Below, in pieces: positions 50,753-63,076 of a stretch of DNA of 64,000 nt (the first letter of the stretch is position 1; every line of letters starts with the position of its first letter). The DNA lies in NCBI RefSeq assembly GCF_023343835.1, contig NC_064436.1, positions 55,465,883 through 55,529,882 of the forward strand. The letters are read 5' to 3'. The position numbers were made by a program, and so were the translations under genes. Below the pieces are notes generated by a model. The model did not search any database. It was not told where the DNA came from and saw only the letters and a list, made by a program, of their open reading frames with translations. This DNA is from Lagopus muta (lineage: Eukaryota > Chordata > Aves > Galliformes > Phasianidae).

Positions 50753-50776
50753 AGTGCAGCAGAGGCTCTCCTACAA
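50753..50776 (+). other. Candidate 24-nt microexon
   Basis: Seen: a strong polypyrimidine tract (ACTTTCTCTCTTTCCACATCAG) ends at 50752. It is followed by 24 nt, then a near-consensus donor CAA|GTAAGTAT at 50777. The 24 nt are a multiple of three and open as SAAEALLQ. Known: vertebrate microexons of 3 to 27 nt are usually frame-preserving and often neuronal. Inferred: this could be an alternative microexon of a plus-strand gene whose other exons lie outside the window. No flanking exons were recognised. Confidence 0.3.
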
Positions 50777-53700
50777 GTAAGTATATTACCAGTGAATTCT
50801 AAATTGGGTCCTTTTGCTCATCCAGCTTGCAAATATGTCTGCCTTCTTCTCAAATTCAGTATTTCCTAGCTAAGCCCATCAATTTATTTTCAGGTAGAAG
50901 TAATCTTGCTCTCTCAGAAGGGTTGAATCTAACCAAAGTGCAGCAGCACTGGTCACAGAAATAGTAAGCTTTTCTTATTAATGCTCAGCACATCAGATTT
51001 GGTGATAAAACTGTGACTACTGAGGTAGCAAACTAATTCTTATTTTCATTCTCTTTCTCGTTCACTCCTGTTGGTCTTCAGAAGCAGTGACATTGTTTCT
51101 GTTAAGTTCTTTGCAGTATCAGACAAAGTGCTGTAGGAATATCAAGAATCATACACAGGAATAAATTGACTGGTGATACACTGGTGATACAGAATGCTCC
51201 TTCTCAGGAAATTACCTTCATCCAGGAGATGTTCACCTTTCAGAGCAAGCCCTAAATCAGCCCACAGAGAGGTGACCCCTGGGTCCACCATTTCCAGTCA
51301 ATTTCTGAGTGGGTGACTTGGAAATATTAAAGTTTGAGCAGTGCTATGGCCATCTGCAGCATGACTCCAAAGAAACAGTATGGGTGTGCTTATCTTTGCT
51401 CCAATCTGCTAATCTTTCTCCAGAATTCAATGAGGTACTTTTATCTGTATGCTGAGGTCACAGAGCCTCACACTAATTCATTGTGTATAGGAATACACAC
51501 ATTCTTCTCACTTTGGTTTGTATCTATAGCCAGGCTATGAAAAATGCCAATGAATGCATGATTTTTGTGAAACTTACAGTTAATACCTGTGGAAGAATAA
51601 ATCTGATAAAAGTTCCACTGTGTGCTTTATAAGCTGTACAGAATTAATTGCTGTAGGATGATCCTCTTTGGACCTCAGATCCACCACACAGTAATGTAAA
51701 TCAATTCAGAATATTAAACCATAGTATTGTCAGTTTAAATATCTATTGTATTTTTCTTTCTATGAATAAACATGTAATGAAAAGATCTATTAATATACTT
51801 TTAGAGAAAAGGAAAATAACTTTAATTAGAAATTTAGCCTCAACAAAATCAATACATGGTAGGTTTCTGCAGTCTCACTATATATATTTATACAAGGAAT
51901 ACATATGTACATGTAAATTTCTAATGGATATTCCACTGCTGCATTTGTGGCAGCAGCGAATATAATAAATACGACAATTTTTAAAGTATTGAGAGAACAT
52001 TTCCATCATTAAACTGCTGAAGCACACACACATACCTCCTTAAATCTTTCATGACACAGTGTTCCTCAAACATTCCACGCTCAAATTTTCAACATTTCAA
52101 GCTGTGTATAATATTTATAATTTCTTAAAAAGTGACAGTTTTTTTCACAGAGGAAGTGGCTGAGTCAGGTAAAGATAATCTTGTTTGCTGAAATAAAAAT
52201 ACTAAATCAAGTATATAGATAATTATTTATAATATTGAATGACTCTCTTTTGGTATTACATACCCTTAGTTTATTAGTTAGCTATTCTCATGTTTAATTC
52301 CAAATAGATGTGATAAATTTTTTGTTGCAGTGTGTTACTTCTATGAAAAAATACAGAGATACATCTCAGTGCATTTAACTTTTTTTTAACTTCTGATAGG
52401 CAAGATTGTTAATTAAATAGTAAATACTGAAAAAGTTTCCTTAACATCTCCTTTTTTGACATGCATAAAGAAAGAACACTAAAGCAAAGCTGATAAATCC
52501 TTTCCTTATATCCAGAAGTATTTCTAATAGCTGGAAAAGATTTTAGGACTCTTTCATCTACAGGTTATGGAGACATTTTTCAAGATTTCCATAAAATCCT
52601 GGCAAAATACAGCATAATTCTGCAATTCTTTGGCATTTGAAGAAAAGGAAATAAAATTAGATCAAACTATAATATATCTATAGCATATTCTCCATTCTAA
52701 GTGGTTTGTTGTACTTCGATGTATTCCTAACACCATTGCTTTACTATCATGGAGATAATCATCAAAATAAACAACTGTGATGCTGAGCCGCCTGCTGTGT
52801 TAAACTACATTTAGTGGCAATAAGCTTTATTGTTTAATTATGATTTATGCAAATAGCAGTTTATTTCCTTATTAAATTCTGGTCTCATAATATTCTTATG
52901 CTTTACTTTCTTGACTAGTGGAAAGGCATATTGATGATGATGAAAGGACTGGGATATGAGCAATGAATTAAATTCAACATACTGGTTGTCTGAGCTGCTG
53001 GCAACAGAGGGCTGCCCTGAAAAACAGAATGATCTGATGGCTGAGCAGCAAGGACTGTGGCATCCCTGAGTCCTAAAGGTCATGCTCTTACAAGAATAAG
53101 TGTAAAAAAATTGCAAAGAAGTGTATGCTATTAGTTAGGAGCTATTTGTTTAAAGAAAAAAGAAATACATTATTAATTAGAGAGTGCAATCTAGGAGATA
53201 GTTTACTATCATCTTGTAATAAATTGAAGAATCTGAAGAATGTGTAGTTGAAGCTGAATACTTCTGGGGAGGCCATGTTTACTGAATGACTACAAAAGCT
53301 TTTCAACCTGGGCATCAAAAGGGAGCAGTGACGTCATTAGTCTATACTGTTAAGGAAGATACATTATCTTAAACATGGTCATATTGTTGAATGATTTTAA
53401 GCCAATTCAGCTTTCTTTCTAAAAGATGACCAGTGAGGCTGAATGTTCTGACAAGGAGTGATACAAAGCTGGATTCTAATTTTTCCCAGTCTGTATTCTA
53501 TGGAGGCGGTGATGTCATTCAAATAATAGTACTGCTAGAGAGAAAATGTCTCCCCCCCAGAAAAAGCAGTTTAGTATAGAAACATTTTTTTGTCATGAAA
53601 AATAATCCTTCTTTTCCCAGCCTACTCTGAACTACTGCAACAATAAAAAGCTATAAGTTTTTCATTTCTATTCTCTAAGTTTTATCATGACTACATTCAA

Positions 53701-54892
53701 TAAATTTTGTTGTTCTGGTCTATTTTGGAAATAAATTCTCCAGTTTAATGACTCTCAAAATAAGGTTTGATTTTAGGAAGAACAAAACAAAGGATCCTTT
53801 CCATGTCCCAGTGCTTAATATTGTATTTCAAAAGTACTTAATGAAAATAAATGTAAGTTTTGGCAGCATTCTGATGAAGGGCAGTGATTTTTGTGTATTT
53901 AGATATATGAATACATTATCATCAGAAGCAATTACAGGTCTACATAGAACTTTTAAACTACCATATTCTACAAAATACCTTATGATCAGTGGAAAGACCA
54001 TTGGATGAATTAGGTAACAGCAGTTACGATGGAGTTTTCATGTTATTTTGGGAACCAATATAATTTCAATTCTCATGATTCTGTAACGTGGTCTTTTCCC
54101 TTCCCTTTCTTTTCCTGCCATTGTCATTAGCAGAAAAATACAAAACTGGGTCTTAATGAATACAAATGATAAATGTAATCATCGAAGGAGTGTGATGAAC
54201 TGAGACTGTGATAGTCAAAGCCACAGGCATTAAAGTTTTAAACAAATAAGGAAAGGGTATGATTTCCCAAACTGTAATCCTTTTGAAAATGGCAACATTA
54301 CAATTATCAAAATTTAGATCCAGATATATGCAGAAACAAAAAATGAAATTACAACTTAAATTTACAAGTTCAAAGAATTTTAATGGAAATAAGAAGAGGA
54401 GATGAGGAAATATTCTTCTCCGTGGTGGACTGCTCCAGGACCATCAACTGTGAAAATACACTATTATATTATATTCAGAAGCTGGAAAAATACTCATGTT
54501 CTTATTTAATGAGAGAAAAAAACTTGATGGTAGCTAGGATAAAGTTTCAGATCCTCAGCTGCCATGAGCTTCTTGCTGTGCCTTGACTAGCTTTACAGCA
54601 CACTACTTATGAAAATATCTCTGCAGTAACTATTTTTTCTCACCTTCTCGTTACTTACATTTTGTTCTGTCTCCTTGGTGACATAAGGTTAATGCCTATG
54701 AAGCATCACTAGAATAACATAATTATTTATTTAAATAATGTTTTTCTCTAGGCAAAATTTTCAGATAACATCATAGTGTGTTATTTTGCTAAACTGGACA
54801 TTATAGTCTTGAGACATTAGATTTGCATGGAATGGAAAATGAATAAACAAAGCATTCATTGCATCAAGTTAAATATTTAGATTTGCTATTAT
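50777..54892. other. AT-rich noncoding DNA
   Basis: No gene is recognised. It includes an 11-bp tandem duplication at 51169-51190 and a GC-richer patch at 52920-53100 with a 40-codon plus frame (52947-53069), discussed under findings. Confidence 0.5.
51169..51190. repeat. Perfect 11-bp tandem duplication
   Basis: ACTGGTGATAC occurs twice head to tail without mismatch. Confidence 0.95.
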
Positions 54893-55407
54893 GTAGGTGT
54901 CTTCAAAAGAAATGCTTCCTGTTTATTTCCATGGAAACTGCAAGAGATACAAAGAGCACAAGAACTCTAACAGAGTAACTTCTCGGTTGCACAATACTAT
55001 TTTTCAAGGTAGTCACCACCATTAGCTATGCATTTTTGCCTGTGATGATCTAAAGCCTGCATACAATGCTCATAAAAATCTGTACCAGCAGAGGCTGAAA
55101 CACATGACCAATCACCTCACTGTGTTCACTGTTTGGTCTCCATAAATACTCAGCAAGTTTAGGTAAGTGTTAGTAGGTGCAATTTTTTCCACTCAGAGGA
55201 ATTTGCTGATATATCTTTCCTTCGTATAAGCTCTCCCATGTCAGATGCCGTTTTGTTTCTGCTGCCATCTGTGGTATGGCAACAGCATGTAACGGAATAT
55301 TGGTGAGCAAATTCCACCCCTACTGCTATGCCACCAACATTTGCCTCTGATATACTGAACCAACATAAAAAAATATGAAGCATTACTTTTGGAGCAGCCC
55401 TCATATT
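54893..55407 (-). mobile_element. Mariner (Galluhop-like), internally deleted, copy D
   Basis: Imperfect terminal inverted repeats are present at both ends (GGTGTCTTCAAAAGAAATGC left, GCATTACTTTTGGAGCAGCC right). TA dinucleotides lie at the outer edges, as expected for mariner target sites. The 3' untranslated part (CATGGAAACTGCAAGAGATA) joins the transposase N-terminal region (GGTCTCCATAAATACTCAGC, CATGTCAGATGCCGTTTTG) near 55095, close to the junction in the 41.0-kb copy. The catalytic region is missing. The minus frames at 55159-55404 and 55241-55423 are mutated element sequence, not genes. Confidence 0.93.
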
Positions 55408-56888
55408 TTAACATACTGTGCATTCTAAGACTGGTTTGGCATGCACAATAGGTTTAGAACTCTTCATACTCCAAGTGATTAGGATATGTTTCTGTTTTGA
55501 TTTGTTAATAGATCTATAAATATGTATTTCAACATATTTCTTAAATATATTGCTTATTGGATTTTTTCACATCTTATAGATTCTCCCTGAAGTGGAATTA
55601 ATTTATTCTTTAAATCTCTCTGATAGAAAGCCGGACCATGGTACAAAACAATTTTTCTAACAACATATTTTAAACTTTAGTTTTCTTGTATCAAACTTTT
55701 TAAAAGCTTAATGATTTTCTAGAGATAGGTTCAGTTCACGATGCTTTAAAAGTATGAATATGTGAGAGTGGGTAGTATCAAAGACAGTATGCTATCTTAG
55801 GACTGACAGAGAACTTTGCTTTGATTTAGTCTCTTAACAGTATTATTTTCCAGAAAAGACATATCAGTCCACTTTTCTGACAAGTTTTATTATTAGAATA
55901 CTTGGTTGTTGTTTTATTGTAGCTCTTGGGAGAGAAAGGAAGTGGATTGTATGAACTTGAAATAAAACAGAATATGTGGTTGTGAAACCTACACTTTCAA
56001 AAGCAATGAGATATATAAATATTTGTTATGTTAATCTACAAAATTACTTTTATTATTTGACCCATATGGCTATGTGAATGCCAGCGTATACAATTCAATC
56101 ATATAACCCAGTTTTACAAAAAATGCAGCCTTAGAACTAAACACATTTTTCTGCTGTGTCAAAGGTGAATCATTTCCTTATGTCTGACATATCAGGATAT
56201 GAAGGAAGATTACTTTCACAGACAAACAAGAGACAGCTGCCCTTGATAATATAAGACTTTTTCTTAACATTCTTTTCAAAGGATCCATTTCTGTCCAAAT
56301 TTTCATAATGCAACAGGACTTTTACAAACTGTATGTGAATACAGAAAACAAGGCAAGGCAAGACCATCTTGCTGCTCTCACTTTTGGTGAACAGAAATTC
56401 ATCACAAACTGAATTCAGATATAGACAGCTATAATGCACAGTTTGTAAAGGTGAAATCAACTTTTTCAGCTTAGGTACAAAAAATCTACTCGTTGGATAA
56501 CTGCTTAAAGTTTACGTATACACCAGCTCAATTTTGCAAGAGCTCAGTTGTAGTGTGTTGGTTGACAAATGGTCTGCAAGATATCTGGTCAAGAGCATTC
56601 TGTGGCAGTTATTTATACAGCCACATTTCTTCTCTAATATGGAATATATAGTGGAAATTCAAGTTTATTAAGTCACAGATAATATAAGTTTTACATTCTT
56701 CATGTTTTCCAAAGATACCCGAATATGCTGCACATACACAGAAGTCAGCACATTGTGATGAGATCAATTTGGAATTGGAGTCAGATCTGAACAGTTTATG
56801 TCTCCTATAAACTTCTATGTGAGAATAATGAAAGATGAAGAACTTCAAATATCTCTTGTAGAAATGAGGGATGAACAATCGTGAATTA

Positions 56889-56914
56889 TTTGCTAACTAC
56901 ATTTGCTAACTACA
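56889..56914. repeat. Perfect 13-bp tandem duplication
   Basis: TTTGCTAACTACA occurs twice head to tail. Confidence 0.95.
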
Positions 56915-57204
56915 TACGATTGGTCTGTAGTCAGTTTATGTAACAATATGCAACTAAATTGGCATTGTTTGCATGAATATTCATATTAAGTAATCCTTTG
57001 AAATTGTTTTCCAGCTATCTCTCAATTTTTGTTATTACCTGAGAATCCTACACTTTCTCTTGCTATAGGAGAGCTGTGCATTGTCCCAGAGATCTTGCCA
57101 CTGTACTTTTGCAAACTGATAATGTGATTCCAGAGATTTTCCTCTTAGTGATGTTCTAAACTTTAAATTATTTAGTCTGTTCTTAGCACCTTTAATTTCA
57201 GGAT

Positions 57205-57300
57205 CATAGACAAAGAAAAACATAGACAAAAAAAAGGGCATAGACAAAAAAAAAATGGTTTTTGTTGTTGTTGTTTGTTTTTTGTTTTGTTTTGTTTTTT
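57205..57300. repeat. CATAGACAAA minisatellite followed by TTG/TTTTG tract
   Basis: Three imperfect units of about 17 bp starting CATAGACAAA (57205, 57221, 57239) are followed at once by a GTT/GTTTT-rich tract to 57300. A purine/A-rich run thus switches directly to a T/G-rich run. Confidence 0.9.
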
Positions 57301-60300
57301 TAATACTGCATGAAATAAATCACTTGTAAAATATGTTAGCACTCAATGGTCAAAATTACTGAAGGAATTTGAGTGTTTTCCTTGTAATATCCTTACAATT
57401 ACGTATTAATGAATTATTTTGCTCTTGAATACTACAACAGATTTCAAAAACAAACAAGAAAAGAAACCTAACCAAAAGAACCTCATCCATGTCCCTCAAT
57501 ACTTGGTCAGAGTTTTTGCTTTAAAACTCTGAGATTAGTTATAAAATCGTTATTTAAAAGGTAGGAAATAAAGGGTAGAAATAAAAGGACAGTTTTACAG
57601 AAAGGAATGAAGTCCCACAGGCATCTGTGCAGGGGTACGTGCTCTTCAGCATCTGGAAAAGTGAATGAAAAATGACTTAAAAATGTTTGTCAGCAGTGCC
57701 AAGTTTTCAGAGTAATAAACTGAAGGATCGTAAAAAAAATGCAAAAGAATTACACTGTTTTAAATGAGTTATGAATGTAAATTTAACAAATGCCAGTTTT
57801 ATATACACAATGGAAGGATCAGAACTGATTGTTATCATTTAGGAATTACATTTTTGTAAAAGTCATCTCTATTGAAGATTTGCACAATTAAAAATACTGA
57901 TAATAATGAAAAATCAACGTTAATTACAAAAATGACAAAAAATAAAAAGAACTAGAAAAAAAACACCCCGAGCAACTAACAGAAAACGTTGTACCTGCAG
58001 TATGTCTGTTTCTCCCATACTATGCACAATGTTCATCTCACGTTTCGGAGAATTACATGAGATCAGTGAAAAAATATGGGCAGGATAAATGAGAGTGATA
58101 ATAAAGAATAGCCAAATGGACCAGGGCTCCATTTGGATTGCATATATGTCCTACTTTAAATGTTTATTTTAAAAATAAATGAGAATTTAATAGTTGTTTT
58201 AAATCACAATTTGCATGGCAAAAGTGTATAAAGAAGGACTTTTCCTTCTGGCCACCAGTAAAAGAGCAACAAGGCATCAAATGAAATTAGTAAACAATTT
58301 TAAACCACAACGAGGTACTTTTTCATGCTATCTTCACTGTAGGAAAAAGTATATTAAGAAGTTTGTGTGCTTCAAATATAACCCAAAAAATTTAATTGAA
58401 GAAACATTCTTTGTGATCTTTCTTCAGTCTGCAAGTTAGTAGAGCCTGGGAGAAAGCTCTGGAAGCATGCTCTTGTACTTTTCCCTACACTCCCCTTAGC
58501 AGACTTCTGCCACAGATGTGCTTCAGTTTTGGTGTCACACAAAAATGTTGAAATAATTTTCTCAAGCATTTATGGGATGTATAAGAGAGTAGCTATCCAA
58601 TTTTAGAAATAATAGCAGAAGTGAGATTTAGCTAAGATCTCCAGGCTGAGGCAGCAGGCTTGGAATAAAAGATCACCTGATGTCAAACTGCAAATTGACT
58701 GTTAGAAATCATCAGCGTGTTTACTCATAATACCACCCCTCATATGTTCTCAGATATATTTCTGCCCATAACTTCAAGGTTTAATACTGAGTGTGCAGAC
58801 TGCAGCATAGATTAAAGAGACGAGAAATGCTTTAGCCAAAGAAGCAAAGAGCTCAGTGTAGGCTAATTTATTCTGCTTCTCATGTGGGCTGGGCATCTGA
58901 TTTTGAAGTCTGTGTTGCTTCAGCAAGCCTGCTTCTGGTGTCTCAGCTAGCTAATTTGAAGGTGGCTTGGCAGTGTCCCTGTGTGCACAGATGTAGCATG
59001 AGTCTACTTTTATCCATATCTTCTATCCAAACCCCTGAAGAATCAGTTTTCACTTCACTGGCTTGCACATCTTGAACATCTATTTGCTTTAAAAAAGAGC
59101 ACAACTGCTTCACTGGGACTGTAGTTTTAGCTGCAGTCATGGCTATACCTACTGCTTGGTCCTGTGAGTCATAAACTCATTTTTTACAATTCAAAACAAC
59201 TGAGCTTAAAGCCTTTGTTTTTACAAAACATCAAGAGCTGATGAAGTTAGATTAATTTGAATTCAAAGCCTTTCATGCTTTTTATAATATCTTTTAGGTT
59301 CTTCTGTGAAAGCAATGAAAGTATTGGAAAAAAGAAGAAATTGACCACCTGCAGCTTTTCCTCATCTTATAAAGTACTTGAAAGGAGTAACTCCACTGTG
59401 GGGAAGCTGAGGTGACCCTGCTAGCAGCAGGAGGGAGCTGGAGGGCAAAAGATCTGGTGACTATTTTGGCTAGAGATTTCCCTGCGTTCTCTGTATTACT
59501 CTGCTGACAATAAAATTGAAGATGAGTTTGTTATACACAAAATATTCTTGGTTTAGACATACTACACTGCATTTTAAGACTAAGTCTAGTAAGTTAGAAA
59601 GCCAACCTGTCCTTCTGTCTACAAGTGATGTAGATATTTCCCATTTTGTCTGTCTGACCTCAAAACATGTAACATTAGTTTTGTGGTTAAGTAAGAAATT
59701 CTGCTGCAGAGCAGCAGAAATATATAGGAAATAAAAATATGATCCTTAGTCATAATTCAGATAATTTGTCAATTGTTTGTGTTATACAAATCAATGGAAA
59801 ATAACTAGTGTGTTATTTCTTCATCTCTCATATTTTATTCTCCCATCCTCTCTCACTTGTGTGTCTTTCTCATGCTGTTAGTTATACTGAGAAAATCACG
59901 TGCAAGACACAAAGAATTCAGCCTGGATTAACAGCTCAGGAAACTTCTAACTTTTTTCATAAATGCAATTAGGTGATAAATTACTCAGTAAATGACACTA
60001 TGAAAAGATAATTCAATATAATTTTTGTTTTTCTGGATACCTCAATCCTCCCTCAAATATCTCCTGTCATGAAAGGCAGATAGAAAATAGTTGCATTGCA
60101 TTGCAGTTACATTACTGAATACAATTCACTGCAAGTACAAGAATTGTAGCTTTTACTATTCTTATTATTCAACCTAGTACCAGGCCTTAAAAACTCAATT
60201 TGGGGAATTAATAAAAAAGGAAATTAGTATGACAGTCAACAGTTTTTTTCTGATAAATTCTAATGTATTGTAATGTTTTCTAATTATAAACTCATATTAC

Positions 60301-62262
60301 AGAATACATTCATGCAACATTTCAATAATTTTTTTCACTCTATAGTGCTTACAAATGTAAAATAGTTACAGTATGATATCATACTCCCTCTTTATATATT
60401 AACTTTCCTATATTTACTAATTCCATGCTGTAGCTTGTTTAATTGTCTCAAGAAAACTTCTATTCATTTTGAGTAAAGATGTCAGTTTGATTTTTTAATA
60501 TTCCTTACATTATATTTTAATGTCAGGTAAAGTTTTGCAAATTTAATTGGTCAAATATACAATATAAACAATATTCTTGTCTGTAAAACCTTGCTGTACT
60601 TTTTTCTTCATTCTCTGACAGATTCTGAATATTTTGTTCTTTGACAGATTTAATTAATTTAGGAGCATGCTGAATGATGGTAAATGCTGATGCTCATTCA
60701 AAGGTCAGAAGGGTAACTTTTAGTTTCAGTGTACAACTCTGGTGATTTTTCAATCTAAAACTTAAAAGAAATTTCAATGTGTGCTTCTTAGTTGTAAAGA
60801 AACTATATGGGTACGGTAAATACTATTCTAGAGACAAAGGAAATCAAAGGGAATGACACTGCCACTACTGATATCCTCAGGTAACCTTAAAAAAAAACAT
60901 TTGTATCTTTCTGACCACAAAAACCCCATAGTAAAACAAGCAAATAAACAATACAGATTTTGATGAACAGCTGGACTTAGAAAAAAGATTTCTTCTCATG
61001 TTTTCCAGGGACGGGATTGAGTTGAGTATGATTTTGTTAAAATGAGATTTCCATCACAATCCCAAGATTTAGGAAGACAGCCGTCTTTCTAAGGAAAAAT
61101 TTCTTTGTTCCCCAAAAATAGGAAATTATGATAATATGGTGGATATATGGAGAAAAGTTACAGTGGGGATGGTCCTAAGTGGGAAGAGACATTGACAGTA
61201 TGTTATAATGTATTGCCACATTAAAGGATCAATCACTTATTTTTCCATAAAGACGTGCTCTCTAGCTCACTTTTTTACCCTTTCACTAATGAAAGAGTGA
61301 GAAGACTTGGTGTAGTTCTTTACTCAGGAGAATATTAGTATGTAATAGAGAATTAAACAATCTAGAGATATCAAGGGATCATGAAAGAATGGGGAAGCTG
61401 CTTCCTTTTTCTCCACAAGTAACCTGTGATTTCAGAGATGTTAGTGGAAAACACAGTCACCTTTTGCATGAATCTTTGCAATGACTAGCTGTTGAAATTT
61501 ACATTCTTCACTCACATACAAAAGGATATATTTCATTTTGTCTTTTTTATAAGTGTTTTGGGTGAAAATTTGTACACTGAATCCAGATCTAAGCAAAAAT
61601 CTTTGGGGAACACTGGATCTTGGTCTGGACTTGAAACTTAGGTCTACCCCCAAGGTTTGACTTCTGGCTACTAGAGTCAGTGCAGCCATTGAAAATGGTC
61701 TAAATACTGTCCTGACAAAGCACTGCTGTATGCCACCATGCAAACACTTACTTTCTCTATCCAGTTTTGTTTAACTGCAATATGTTTGTGGGCTTTTTTT
61801 TTTTCCTTGAGTTGTTTACTGCCTCACTGCTTTTCTAGTTCCAGGCTGCTTTAAAAGAGGGGAGAAATTCAGAAAAGGATTCATAAGGTTTGCGCTAAAA
61901 TATTCTTTAAACCTCCTTAAATAGAATTTTTTAGGGAATTCTTTATGAAAGAACATAGTGCCCTGGTTATTTTCCAAAATAATAAGGATAAAATAATAAC
62001 TCATTAAAAAAGAAAGGATGCTATGGATATGGGATTTGGTATCCAGAACTTGTTAGTTTTGAATTATCCATGAGTAATTTGATTAACTGAATAATTCACT
62101 AGCCACACTGCACAATGGCATTAAAAAATCAGCAGCTCCTTGTACTGTTGTTCTGGCAACTTTTTAACAGATCAGTTCAGCTACTTGAGGAGACCATGTG
62201 AATGGCTGTTGTATCTCCGAAGCCAAATATGTATAAAACTATGATTTTCCAAGTGCAATTAT

Positions 62263-62307
62263 TGAAACCGCATTTTAATTTGCATAAAATGAAACCGCAT
62301 TTTAATT
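62263..62307. repeat. Direct repeat of 18 bp, 27-bp period
   Basis: TGAAACCGCATTTTAATT occurs at 62263-62280 and 62290-62307. It is followed by a TTTAATTAAA-rich low-complexity stretch to about 62336. Confidence 0.95.
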
Positions 62308-62398
62308 AAATTTAATTAAATTAATTTTAATTTAATTGTATCACATACCTAAAAATTACTTTTTGATAGCATCAGTTTCTTCAACTTCATTGTTGTGG

Positions 62399-62429
<31 letters not shown>

Positions 62430-62430
62430 T
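62399..62430. repeat. ATTT tetranucleotide microsatellite
   Basis: About eight perfect ATTT units in a row, a simple repeat likely to vary in length. Confidence 0.95.
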
Positions 62431-63060
62431 ACTAGCATGAATATTACTGCCTGCTCAGAATAATTAGTTTGCAAAATATGTTTATTTTTATCTTATTTAC
62501 TGATACACATCTGTTTATATTTGATTTTATTTAATCTGATGTATCTCCATATCATCTTCAAATGGCTCAGAGCATTAATTCCAAAAAATATTTTATCATA
62601 AATGTATGCTGGTTTACATCTTCATTGACTGAACCTACCTCTAAAAACATTTTATTCTAAGGACCTTTTCCTGGGAAACAATTAAAGCTTAGCAAATTAT
62701 CTCACTAGGATCTTTAGATTCATGGGAATCTACAAAGACAAAGTAGGTTTCAAAACCAAAATTTTCTTTTGTCCCTCCTTATCAAACTATGAAGTTGCAG
62801 TTCATAGTGCTATGCATACCTCAGGAAGACAAAGAACATAAAATTGAAGAAAAAATCCAGGTGATGATGATAGTGGAGTTTGATGCCTTCTTTTGCAATA
62901 AAGCATAATAAATAACTTCAAAGAACTAAAATCTGTTAACTTACAGAATATTTTTCTTCTGTTGTGATTTTAATTAGAACAGAGGATACACGACTTGGGC
63001 TGCTGCAATGGACTATGTTTTGTGCATTTTTTGTGCAACATAAGATAATTTAAGAAGTTC

Positions 63061-63076
63061 TTTTTTTTTTTTTTTT
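63061..63076. repeat. Poly(T) run
   Basis: Sixteen T bases in a row. No associated retroelement is seen. Confidence 0.85.
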
